From contig JAJKFL010000042.1 in assembly GCA_021186555.1 (NCBI GenBank), positions 49,147,980 through 49,211,979 on the forward strand: 64,000 nt of DNA, given 5' to 3'. Under the pieces are notes generated by a model, which saw only the letters and a list, made by a program, of their open reading frames with translations, did not search any database and was not told the origin of the DNA. The position numbers and the translations under genes were made by a program. Each line of letters opens with the position of its first letter. Within the stretch, counting starts at the first letter, position 1. Shown piece after piece: positions 1 through 10,555 of the stretch. Source of the stretch: Reticulitermes speratus (lineage: Eukaryota; Arthropoda; Insecta; Blattodea; Rhinotermitidae).

Positions 1-595
1 AAACTGGTGGTACATATATAACCACTGGCTTTAAGTGTTAATATACATTGTACATAAATACAGTCCGTACCGCGCAGTAAACACACTCCGTCTCAGTTAT
101 ACAAACCAGTCAGTTAATGCTGTACAGTGAAATAATCGCTGTTTGTTCTGAGATCCACACAAAACACATAAATACAGTCCGTACCGCGCAGTAAACACAC
201 TCCGTCTCAGTTATACAAACCAGTCAGTTAATGTTGTACAGTGAAATAATCGCTGTTTGTTCTGAGATCCACACAAAACACATAAATACAGTCCGTACCG
301 CGCAGTAAACACACTCCGTCTCAGTTATACAAACCAGTCAGTTAATGTTGTACAGTGAAATAATCGCTGTTTGTTCTGAGATCCACACAAAACACATAAA
401 TACAGTCCGTACCGCGCAGTAAACACACTCCGTCTCAGTTATACAAACCAGTCAGTTAATGTTGTACAGTGAAATAATCGCTGTTTGTTCTGAGATCCAC
501 ACAAAACACATAAATACACTGTGTGGGCAGCACGTATAATTGTTGAATGTTAAACCTGGTGGTACATATACTAACCACTGGGCTTTAAAGTGTTA
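1..595 (+). repeat. 114-bp satellite array (4 units) with element end segments
   Basis: Units start (cagtccgtaccg) at 61, 175, 289 and 403, exactly 114 bp apart, and are nearly identical. The left flank (1-60) and right flank (517-595) both contain the end module tggtggtacatat... ending in ctttaa(a)gtgttaa. The array therefore sits between direct copies of an element terminus. The right end module carries a short inverted repeat gtggt/accac. Confidence 0.9.
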
Positions 596-1524
596 AGCGA
601 ACTACAAACAGGCTTGTGTGCGATTTGAGGTGAAGATGACAGACTGTTTTGTCGAATGTGACGTCACACATTCCGCTACGTGCGAACGTTTTGTAGGAGC
701 CTCCTGCCCACGTCATCAGGATGTAATATGCGAGGTAGTAGGTTGGTCTGAAACGTCGCTGTTCATGTACCAGACTATGCTGCTTCATATCTTACAGGAC
801 GGTAATGTTCAAAGTATAAATAAACTTTTCAGAGTTCAGCTGTGGGCCTGTGCGCCTTGCACCACTGTTGCAGTAACCGCGCTGGCAAGCTCAGGCGTCC
901 CGGAGGAATGCGAAGGTCTCAGCAACAAGAACAAGATTAGAGGGAGGACCTGAAATGTAAACACAAAAAAAAGTTTATAACTCCACTACTTGTATAACCG
1001 GCTTCACAGCCTGACACATACCTGTGTAGCGCGGAACTGGGAGGGGAACGTTGCATGGGCCACCGGCGCCTGCATTTAGCAACGTAGCGAACAGCTTGGC
1101 CCCTCTACTCGTTGTCTACATATTACTTGTTTAATGACGCTGTAAATGGTTCATACTGCACAGACCATGTCCGTGTCCTAGCAGCGCCCTACAATCGTAT
1201 CAGGGCGTTGTCTGTTCGCTTGACGGCCGCGCCATTAGCTGCCCTGACGCAGGTTTCTCGTGGTTGTCCTCAGCTCCTCCAGGCAAATGCCGGCAAAGTA
1301 CCTCAATTAGGCCACAGTTCGACATTCATGCTGCCATTAGATGGTGCTGATGGCCACGTCAAGTAGCCACAGACCGCAGACTGTAGGCCTGATAGTGTTG
1401 AATGAATTGAGGCTTATAGGCTTGGTTTGAGATATTGTGCCTGAGGAGAACCACGGACACAGGTTAGGATAGTCCGTGTTGTGTCCGAGGTTGGAATACG
1501 GAGTCTCCCAAATCGGAGTAGGTG
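596..1524. other. Unassigned sequence between repeats
   Basis: No exon, RNA gene or known repeat was recognised. Short ORFs at 618-953 and 1112-1366 show no familiar domain and no splice context. Confidence 0.4.
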
Positions 1525-1990
1525 GGGTGTTGGTCTGGGGTGTTGGTGTGAGGTGTTGGTGTGAGGCGTGGAGTGTTGGTGTGAGGTGTTGGTGTGGGGT
1601 GTTGGTGTGAGGTGTTGATGTGAGGTGTGGAGTGTTGGTGTGAAGTGTTGGTGTGGTGTGTTGGTGTGAGGTGTTGGTGTGGGGTGTTGGTGTGGGGTGT
1701 TGGTGTGGGGTGTTGGTGTGAGGTGTTGGTGTGGGGTGTTGGTGTGAGGTGTTGATGTGAGGTGTGGAGTGTTGGTGTGAAGTGTTGGTGTGGGGTGTTG
1801 GTGTGAGGTGTTGGTGTGGGATGTTGGTGTGAGGTGTTGGTGTGGGTGTTGGTGTGAGGTGTTGGTGTGAGGTGTTGGTGGGATGTTGGTGTGAGGTGTT
1901 GGTGTGGGGTGTTGGTGTGAGGTGTTGGTGTGGGGTGTTGGTGTGAGGTGTTGGTGTGAGGTGTTGGTGTGGGGTGTTGGTGTGTTCTGC
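1525..1990. repeat. 12-bp minisatellite (ggtgttggtgtg)
   Basis: Tandem ggtgttggtgtg units with A/G alternation after each (gaggtg/ggggtg) and several longer internal duplications of the pattern. It keeps long minus-strand frames open (His-Thr-Asn-Thr/Pro repeats), which are periodicity artefacts. Confidence 0.95.
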
Positions 1991-2107
1991 ATGTGCACTT
2001 ACCGCAATTAATTTCATGGCTGCAGTGAACATGTAACTTCGTTCGCTAAAACTCAAAAGTAAGCACCGTCCGTATCACACGTGTTGGTTGTACTATATTT
2101 ATTAATG

Positions 2108-2360
2108 CAGGGGTGCACAAGTCCCTGGCGCCAGGTCGCCCGGGCGACTGAATTTCGTAGAGTGGCGACTAATAATTTCAGCATAATCATTGCAGTGTAT
2201 TCCCTTACACACAGAAATGTGTGTCAGTGCACATGTATCGAGCAGCAGGTTCACAGGTCAGTGCAGGCTCGTGGGTCTGCAGTGTGGAACTTGCTGCGCG
2301 CCTAGAATTTGGATGTGGCTTTTAGATTTTTGGAAAATTTGTGGATCTGTGATTTAAGTG
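2108..2360 (+). mobile_element. hAT-like non-autonomous element (left end and body)
   Basis: Begins CAGGGGTGCACAAG, a hAT-style terminus, followed by ggcgccaggtcgcccgggcg. A matching minus-strand terminus lies at 46325-46395 (ending acaccccta) and a matching right end at 30896-30988 (ending tgtgtacccctg). The gcctagaatt...ttggaaaa(t) segment is shared with the 30.9-kb copy. The right boundary here is uncertain. Confidence 0.5.
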
Positions 2361-2599
2361 CCATGTTGTATAAACAGGGCGTGTGGGCGTGGACTGCATT
2401 GATATGGGTTATTAAGCCCATAACTGCCTGTAGTGGGCTCACGTCAACAGGGAAATGGTACTGCGGGGTTTGTTTTGAGTGGGGAATTTGAATTTGCAGT
2501 TGTCACTCTGAAAACAGAAGATGATGGAGGACATTAGATTGTCTTATTGACAGAGGTCTGACAGTACAGGAACTCTCATTCCATCTCTCGTAATTGATT

Positions 2600-2806
2600 G
2601 TGATATTGTGCAACAGTGGTAACTATATGCACCACTATCTTTGACATACCAAAAACCTGCACTTTGCCCACACGTGTTCTGTATGATCCGTGCACTAACA
2701 ATCATTATTACCCTAAACAGCATTAACCGGTTGGTCGTAAGCGAGATGAGTTCACTGAGACGTAGGAACTGAATTCTTAGATTAACTTCAGGCGCCGAAG
2801 GGTTAA
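2600..2806 (-). mobile_element. Single-core relic of the 114-bp satellite element
   Basis: Reads in order, in the orientation of the minus-strand arrays: cagtggtaactatatgcacc (end module), tttgcccacac, acagcattaaccggttggt (core), gagacgtaggaactgaattc, and finally gccgaagggttaa. Each block aligns to the expanded copy at 31021-33079 but the 114-bp core occurs only once. It looks like an old unexpanded copy, ending at a TTAA (2803-2806). Confidence 0.7.
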
Positions 2807-3159
2807 TGAACGCTGTCTTCACGCTCAGCTGACGTTTCATTCGCCCCACCGGTCTGTCAATAGACAACACTAGCTGAAATGAAATATTGCTGTTTCTGCT
2901 AGCAGGTGTAATTAGAAACATGGATTGTGGGTGTTAGTCACTCTGCATGCTTTGGATTGCCACTCACCTCCGTCAAGTGCCAAGGTTCAGAATGAGCGGA
3001 GTTATTCTTCTACTCCCCCCATATGCCTTCATCGTGTGGACAGGGAGAACTTTACTGTAATTTACTTTACTGCAGTTTCATCCACAGCTTCGCACTTTGC
3101 TTGAACATCTGGATATTTGAACTTGTAAAGACGAAGATTAAGCTGAATTATATACATTC

Positions 3160-5395
3160 AGCACGTACCGCGCAGTAAACACACTCCGTCTCAGTTATAC
3201 AAACCAGTCAGTTAATGTTGTACAGTGAAATAATCGCTGTTTGTTCTGAGATCCACACAAAACACATAAATACAGTCCGTACCGCGCAGTAAACACACTC
3301 CGTCTCAGTTATACAAACCAGTCAGTTAATGCTGTACAGTGAAATAATCGCTGTTTGTTCTGAGATCCACACAAAACACATAAATACAGTCCGTACCGCG
3401 CAGTAAACACACTCCGTCTCAGTTATACAAACCAGTCAGTTAATGTTGTACAATGAAATAATCGCTGTTTGTTCTGAGATCCACACAAAACACATAAATA
3501 CAGTCCGTACCGCGCAGTAAACACACTCCGTCTCAGTTATACAAACCAGTCAGTTAATGCTGTACAGTGAAATAATCGCTGTTTGTTCTGAGATCCACAC
3601 AAAACACATAAATACAGTCCGTACCGCGCAGTAAACACACTCCGTCTCAGTTATACAAACCAGTCAGTTAATGTTGTACAGTGAAATAATCGCTGTTTGT
3701 TCTGAGATCCACACAAAACACATAAATACAGTCCGTACCGCGCAGTAAACACACTCCGTCTCAGTTATACAAACCAGTCAGTTAATGCTGTACAGTGAAA
3801 TAATCGCTGTTTGTTCTGAGATCCACACAAAACACATAAATACAGTCCGTACCGCGCAGTAAACACACTCCGTCTCAGTTATACAAACCAGTCAGTTAAT
3901 GTTGTACAGTGAAATAATCGCTGTTTGTTCTGAGATCCACACAAAACACATAAATACAGTCCGTACCGCGCAGTAAACACACTCCGTCTCAGTTATACAA
4001 ACCAGTCAGTTAATGTTGTACAATGAAATAATCGCTGTTTGTTCTGAGATCCACACAAAACACATAAATACAGTCCGTACCGCGCAGTAAACACACTCCG
4101 TCTCAGTTATACAAACCAGTCAGTTAATGCTGTACAGTGAAATAATCGCTGTTTGTTCTGAGATCCACACAAAACACATAAATACAGTCCGTACCGCGCA
4201 GTAAACACACTCCGTCTCAGTTATACAAACCAGTCAGTTAATGTTGTACAATGAAATAATCGCTGTTTGTTCTGAGATCCACACAAAACACATAAATACA
4301 GTCCGTACCGCGCAGTAAACACACTCCGTCTCAGTTATACAAACCAGTCAGTTAATGCTGTACAGTGAAATAATCGCTGTTTGTTCTGAGATCCACACAA
4401 ACACATAAATACAGTCCGTACCGCGCAGTAAACACACTCCGTCTCAGTTATACAAACCAGTCAGTTAATGTTGTACAGTGAAATAATCGCTGTTTGTTCT
4501 GAGATCCACACAAAACACATAAATACAGTCCGTACCGCGCAGTAAACACACTCCGTCTCAGTTATACAAACCAGTCAGTTAATGCTGTACAGTGAAATAA
4601 TCGCTGTTTGTTCTGAGATCCACACAAAACACATAAATACAGTCCGTACCGCGCAGTAAACACACTCAGTCTCAGTTATACAAACCAGTCAGTTAATGTT
4701 GTACAGTGAAATAATCGCTGTTTGTTCTGAGATCCACACAAAACACATAAATACAGTCCGTACCGCGCAGTAAACACACTCCGTCTCAGTTATACAAACC
4801 AGTCAGTTAATGTTGTACAATGAAATAATCGCTGTTTGTTCTGAGATCCACACAAAACACATAAATACAGTCCGTACCGCGCAGTAAACACACTCCGTCT
4901 CAGTTATACAAACCAGTCAGTTAATGCTGTACAGTGAAATAATCGCTGTTTGTTCTGAGATCCACACAAAACACATAAATATAGTCCGTACCGCGCAGTA
5001 AACACACTCCGTCTCAGTTATACAAACCAGTCAGTTAATGCTGTACAGTGAAATAATCGCTGTTTGTTCTGAGATCCACACAAAACACATAAATACAGTC
5101 CGTACCGCGCAGTAAACACACTCCGTCTCAGTTATACAAACCAGTCAGTTAATGCTGTACAGTGAAATAATCGCTGTTTGTTCTGAGATCCACACAAAAC
5201 ACATAAATACAGTCCGTACCGCGCAGTAAACACACTCCGTCTCAGTTATACAAACCAGTCAGTTAATGTTGTACAATGAAATAATCGCTGTTTGTTCTGA
5301 GATCCACACAAAACATATAAATACAGTTCGTACCGCGCAGTAAACACACTGCGTCTCGGTTATAAAACCTAATCAGTTAATGTAATAATAATCGC
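3160..5395 (+). repeat. 114-bp satellite array (about 19 units) with 7-unit higher-order repeat
   Basis: Near-identical 114-bp units. Three variants at the gttaatg(c/t)tgtaca(g/a)tg site follow a regular order, and the block Ta-C-Tg-C-Tg-Ta-C occurs twice in succession (sites at about 3445-4129 and 4243-4927). The last unit (5320-5395) is diverged and truncated. The left end begins abruptly at gcacgtaccgcgcag. Confidence 0.92.
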
Positions 5396-5464
5396 TGATA
5401 AATACATAAATAAAACAACTAGATGTGCGAGATAAAAATTAAAACTTGTAAATATTAAAGGAAA

Positions 5465-5600
5465 GGTAAATGTCCGTGTGGACGTCATGAAGACGTAACT
5501 CCACTCATTCTTTATGTCGGCATTAGATGGAGGTGAGTGGTCAACGTCACGACCCGGCCGATTTGCCCCAACGTACCCAGTGATATATTTTAAAGTATTA
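5465..5600 (-). mobile_element. SINE-A fragment
   Basis: Contains aactccactcattctttatg, agatggaggtgagtggtcaa and ggccgatttgccccaacgta, matching the 3' body of the tRNA-derived SINE-A at 26038-26275 in reverse. No tRNA head. Confidence 0.6.
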
Positions 5601-6239
5601 TTCAAGTGAAGGCCTGTCTTCAAAGACAGGAGTTTTCTTGTAGTTGTGTTACTGTGTATGTGTAATCTGCAGGAGACATCCGAGGTATGTGGCTAGTGAA
5701 TGCAGCAGTGCGGTCTAACTGTGTTTCCCGGCGATCTGCTGGCATTTGTTGCCCCAGCGGACGTAACCTAGTTTCAGTGATAAGGGCTGCTTGGTAGTTC
5801 GTGGAAGTGCCGTAATTGGAGCTGTCTTTGAATGCAGTCAGCGGCACCTGTCTGTCATGGACCCGAGAAGGGTGCAAACACTTCAGCCCCCATCTCCTGA
5901 CAACCCCTTCAATGCACCGTGTAATAACCATGTTGTATTCTACTGCTGATTGCGTAGCAGATTAATTCCGTATTGCACAGTACTTCTGAAACTGATTGTC
6001 ACACAGCTGGTCAGTAAATTCACCTACCTTGTGGGAACAGAAGGTTCATAACCGTGTTCACAACAGCAACCAGCGGAGTGAGAATAACAATGAAGCTGTT
6101 ATATTATATGACAGGGTGTCCTTTTTATAGTGTCCCCGAGCTTAATGGCCGTCACAGCACGTTCCAGCGGTTGCTGAATCTCTGTGCGATTAAGCTGCAA
6201 TCCTCGGGATGCGATAAAAGAGACAGACGCTAGTAAAAA

Positions 6240-6745
6240 AGTAAAGTTCTCCCTACAACAGGCCATGATGGCCCAGAGGGGGAGTAGAGGTATAGCTCTA
6301 CTCTTTCTTTAACCGTGGCACCAGATGTGGGTGGGTGGTCAACTCCACGCCTCGGCCGCTTTACCCCCACGAAAGGGATCCGGTACCCACTGTATAGCAG
6401 GCTGGGGAGGCCCCAGGGCCGGTCTGGACGGCTGCGAAAAATTTCGCCCCCACCGGGATTTTTTTTTTTTCCTAATTCCTGGGTTTTCCCCTTTGATTCC
6501 TTTTTGTTCTGTATTAATCCTTTTTCGTCGTTTTTCATTCACTTAGGTCCACATCCGTCTTTTTACAACACAACACAAACATCCATGCCCCCGGTGGGAT
6601 TCGAACCCACGATCCCAGCAAGCGAGCGGCCGAAGACCCACGCCTTAGACCGCACGGCCACTGGGATCGGCATTCGATCCCCGGACCGTCCAGCCCGTAG
6701 CGAGTCACTATATCGACTGAGCTATCCCGGCCCACGACACAAGCT
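6240..6745 (-). mobile_element. SINE-A copy split by a nested SINE-B
   Basis: On the minus strand, a tRNA-like head with box A TAGCTCAGTCGA and box B-like GGGATCGAAT occupies 6669-6740. The SINE-A body follows at 6240-6454 (gtcaactccacgcctcggcc, ggtacccactgtatagcagg). A different SINE inserted at the ccggtgggatt junction separates them (6455-6668). The order of events is therefore clear: A first, B later. Confidence 0.8.
6455..6668 (-). mobile_element. SINE-B, Leu-tRNA-like head, nested in SINE-A
   Basis: Minus strand reads a tRNA-Leu-like head (cagtggccgtgcggtctaag with box B GGTTCGAATCC and a gtgggttcgaatcccacc arm). Then follows the body catggatgtttgtgttgtgt... and it ends in a poly-A run (the T run at 6461-6471). 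Other copies are at 24588-24838 and 28800-29222. Confidence 0.8.
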
Positions 6746-7328
6746 AGTATTTTCGTTACATATAATCTAACGCGTGGAACAGATAGTTCTTGCAAAGCTG
6801 ATAGTCGTTCAGAGAGGTAAGTCTTCGCCTTACCCGTCAGACCGGTCGTAGGGCGCACCAGGGTGTGTTTTATCACGGGCAAAGCGGTAAAGTGAAGATG
6901 GCGCTCTGAGCCTGGCCGTGCAGCGCTCGGCGCTCGGAGTCTGCAGACGCAGGCAACGTCGTGTTCCGCGCTCAGAACGCCTCCCACTTGGGTTTGGTAT
7001 GCCTTGAAATGCCTCGTCTCTCCCCTGCTGCAAAGTTGTTGAACGGCATGGTCTGGCCTTGCAGGGGGGGGGGGGGGCCGGGGGTACTGCCGAGGTGCAG
7101 TTCAACAATCGAGCATCTCCCATTTTATTTACGTGTGGTATGATTAACGATGCTGTTAGTCGGAACAGCTCAGTTGGTATAGTGACCTGCATCCTGACTA
7201 AATCTGGGGTTGCCGCGAAATGGCGACCAAAGGTTCATTCCACAGGGATTAAACGGCCGGAACGTGAAGCTGGTTACCTCTTTGTCGTGCCGGGGTCAAG
7301 AATGCGTGATTATGTACCTTTTCTACAG

Positions 7329-7853
7329 CAGTGGTATTCAACCTGGGGTACGCGTACCCCCGGGGGTACGCGAAGACGTCTTAGGGGGTACGTAAAATTA
7401 AAAAAAAATAAATATATTATTTCATGATAAACACTGAATAATCAGGGACAGATTTAGGGTTAGCCACAACAGACCGGACGTAAGGACATGCGATTTGGGA
7501 GCGCCATTTCTCTCTCTCTCTCTCTCTCTCCTTTATGCAATTCTTATCTGGCGGCTAGTTTCATTTTATTCCACATAGTGCATATAATTTTGCTTCGCTA
7601 AAATACATTTGTTCCTTTATTAATTTTTATACGATAGACAATAATATATTTGTTATTTAATAGCTTGACTCTCCTTTTTCTCATTTAAAACTTATTATTT
7701 AATACATTATTTTGGATGTAATTTATTTAACTTATTTTAGATGTAGATTATAGACTGTGTATAACTTGAATTGTGCACCAACACTTTGGGGGTACAAAGT
7801 TGAAGAGAAATTATATGTGGGGGTACGCGAACAAGAAAGGTTGAATACCGCTG
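7329..7853 (+). mobile_element. hAT-like MITE (525 bp) with internal (CT)n
   Basis: Terminal inverted repeats CAGTGGTATTCAACC / GGTTGAATACCGCTG. Flanks ttctacag (7321-7328) and atctacag (7854-7861) are an 8-bp duplication with one mismatch, as in hAT elements. Both ends also carry gggggtacgcga motifs. A (CT)n tract lies at 7509-7530. Other copies are at 39117-39645 and 57610-58113. No transposase ORF. Confidence 0.85.
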
Positions 7854-7994
7854 ATCTACAGCACAGACAAGGTACAGGATGTTTCCAAAAGTAATATACC
7901 AAAAACAAAGTCAAATAACTTCGTTGGTAACTGAAATAAGGGACTGGATCTGACAAGCATTAGATGTTTACATTTTAGTTTGCTCTAATTCATG

Positions 7995-9005
7995 GCATTA
8001 CGTATGTGTTAGGCGTTACGTATGTGTTAGGCGTTACGTATGTGTTAGGCGTTACGTATGTGTTAGGCGTTACGTATGTGTTAGGCGTTACGTATGTGTT
8101 AGGCGTTACGTATGTGTTAGGCGTTACGTATGTGTTAGGCGTTACGTATGTGTTAGGCGTTACGTATGTGTTAGGCGTTACGTATGTGTTAGGCGTTACG
8201 TATGTGTTAGGCGTTACGTATGTGTTAGGCGTTACGTATGTGTTAGGCGTTACGTATGTGTTAGGCGTTACGTATGTGTTAGGCGTTACGTATGTGTTAG
8301 GCGTTACGTATGTGTTAGGCGTTACGTATGTGTTAGGCGTTACGTATGTGTTAGGCGTTACGTATGTGTTAGGCGTTACGTATGTGTTAGGCGTTACGTA
8401 TGTGTTAGGCGTTACGTATGTGTTAGGCGTTACGTATGTGTTAGGCGTTACGTATGTGTTAGGCGTTACGTATGTGTTAGGCGTTACGTATGTGTTAGGC
8501 GTTACGTATGTGTTAGGCGTTACGTATGTGTTAGGCGTTACGTATGTGTTAGGCGTTACGTATGTGTTAGGCGTTACGTATGTGTTAGGCGTTACGTATG
8601 TGTTAGGCTTACGTATGTGTTAGGCGTTCGTATGTGTTAGGCATTCGTATGTGTTAGGCTTACGTATGTGTTAGGCATTACGTATGTGTTAGGCTTAGCG
8701 TATGTGTTAGGCATTACGTATGTGTTAGGCATTACGTATGTGTTAGGCTTGCGTATGTGTTAGGCGTTAGCGTATGTGTTAGGCATTACGTATGTGTTAG
8801 GCATTGCGTATGTGTTAGGCTACGTATGTGTTAGGCTTCGTATGTGTTAGGCTTCGTATGTGTTAGGCATTACGTATGTGTTAGGCATTGCGTATGTGTT
8901 AGGCATTGCGTATGTGTTAGGCATTACGTATGTGTTAGGCATTGCGTATGTGTTAGGCATTGCGTATTGTTAGTTTTTTAGGCATTACGTATGTGTTAGG
9001 CATTC
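7995..9005 (+). repeat. 18-bp minisatellite (gcgttacgtatgtgttag)
   Basis: About 55 copies. The first ~33 (to about 8600) are essentially identical; the remainder are increasingly diverged and indel-rich, so homogenisation runs from the left. The 18-bp unit keeps a 205-codon frame open (LGVTYV repeats), not a real gene. The unit contains TTAGG once but is not a telomere array. Confidence 0.95.
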
Positions 9006-9476
9006 TCAAGTTATTCATACATTCCTGCATAATGTCCATCTCTCGTTATGATCAATCCAATCAGTAAACCCCATAGACTTCCGTAGGTGTTAGGTCGGAT
9101 AAAGACTGACGGTGCGGGGTACAAAAACCAACCGGGCAACGCTGTTCAGGGAAACAGCCGCTGTTTTTTCAGTCATGACGAAATGTATGACTCCACTTTG
9201 GGGCACAGTGCAGTTTCTGATTTTGAAGACGAACTGTCCTTTGAAGGGCTGACAAAGCTGCCCACTGTGATCATGATTGCGTGTTTGTCTGCTTGTCATG
9301 TCCGAGCTTTCCTCTGATCACTCTGAAAGTGAAACTGCATGTGACGTCCTCTGAAGACGGAGGCAGTACGTTAATCCAAAACTTCCGGTATCTACGTACC
9401 TGACAGCACCTTGTAACTCGGAACACCACAAAGTGAATAGCTACAAGACAGGCAGTGTATGTATAACGTAACACTG

Positions 9477-9870
9477 AGGCGCGTTCGCGTAACCATTGTT
9501 GCGGTGGAAAAGCAATAAGTATTACATATTCTGAGTGTGTGTCTGTAGCCTTAGTTATCCAGCATCCAGAGCGCATGCGCCGTATTATATTGTCATCTGT
9601 GGCCTGTCTGGCTGTACCATATTTTTCCACATTATCTCATAAACGGCACGATTTTCGGAAAAAAGTTATTGAACATAAAATGTGTGTTTTGATTTTCACT
9701 ACAATTTTTGTCTGAAACATTTCTCATTGTAAGAAGAATTCAGTGAGATATTACCATAAATGTACATAGGTCTTCAGATTTTTGAAAAATCCTCAAATAT
9801 GAAATTTGATGAAAATCCATCCAGTGGGAGCCGAGTTGTTTCATGAGGACGGACAGACAGGTCGTCTAAA
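9477..9870 (-). mobile_element. MITE with aggcgcgttcg termini (copy 1, one end truncated)
   Basis: Shares its length with copies at 27569-27985 and 29675-30164: ccacattatctcataaacgg, aacataaaatgtgtgttttg and tgagatattaccataaatgt. The terminus aggcgcgttcgcg is at 9477. The far end stops near cggacagacag and lacks the second terminus. Confidence 0.75.
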
Positions 9871-10555
9871 CACTGAATGGTTCATTTGATGACACTGTCA
9901 GTGACAGAGCCTAGGGCCGGAGTGAACTGGGAAGCATGTGAAACGAAGCGGTCGTGCCTTACTAAAGGTACTGTCTGGGAGGGCCTGAGGAAGGCCATTG
10001 GCTCAGGATATCGGGACTTACCGGCTACACTACCGTCGGCGGCACGGCGTCATAAGCACACAGTGTTAATATTCACAGCCTTCGAGAACTCAGATCTCAT
10101 ATCAGTGGAGTTTGTTTGAGGTCCATATAAGGTGGTGGCTGGGTGTGCGAAGATACGACAGTGCAACTGACTCGACTGCTTTGCCTTCACACTCCCCCCC
10201 CCCCCCCCAACACACACACACATGAAATTTAATCGACATCCATTCAAAAGTTTCGGAGGAGAAACATGCGTTTCTCCTACTTGCATTCGCTTTGTGTAAA
10301 AAACATAACAACCAATCAATTCCAACACAGGGGGGAAAAAATTACTCTTTACCGCTCTGATGTCGCAGATGACCGTGACGCTACTGATGACTAAGCAAGC
10401 TGCACAGATGTAGTGTAACCTTGTTGAAACTGCTGAACTGTAAACATTGTTGTTGGCGTAGGCAAGAGTGGGGTATCAGAGCGTTCTGGGCAACCGAACT
10501 GGCGAACAGCATCTTCCATATTGACCCTTTGTAGACGGGAACTAGCCTCAGCTGT
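9871..10555. other. Unassigned sequence
   Basis: No exon recognised. Holds a C homopolymer at about 10194-10208 and a short segment at 10380-10560 that runs directly into the 114-bp array. Confidence 0.4.

Noticed and set aside
1337..2056. His/Thr/Asn/Pro-rich minus-strand ORFs resembling a histidine-rich protein
   Set aside because: 12-bp repeat translation; no gene structure.
6590..6670. tRNA gene suggested by box B and acceptor-like arms (also 24770-24835, 26038-26110, 28800-28880, 17600-17680, 62581-62660)
   Set aside because: Each is joined to a non-tRNA body, is diverged in the arms and, in some cases, has TSDs and an A run, so these are SINE heads.
8006..8623. 205-codon ORF of LGVTYV repeats
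   Set aside because: Pure product of an 18-bp minisatellite; no start context, splice site or conserved domain.
7995..9005. Telomere-like TTAGG content
   Set aside because: TTAGG occurs only once per 18-bp unit; not an insect telomere tract. The same applies to gggttta in 43870-44205.
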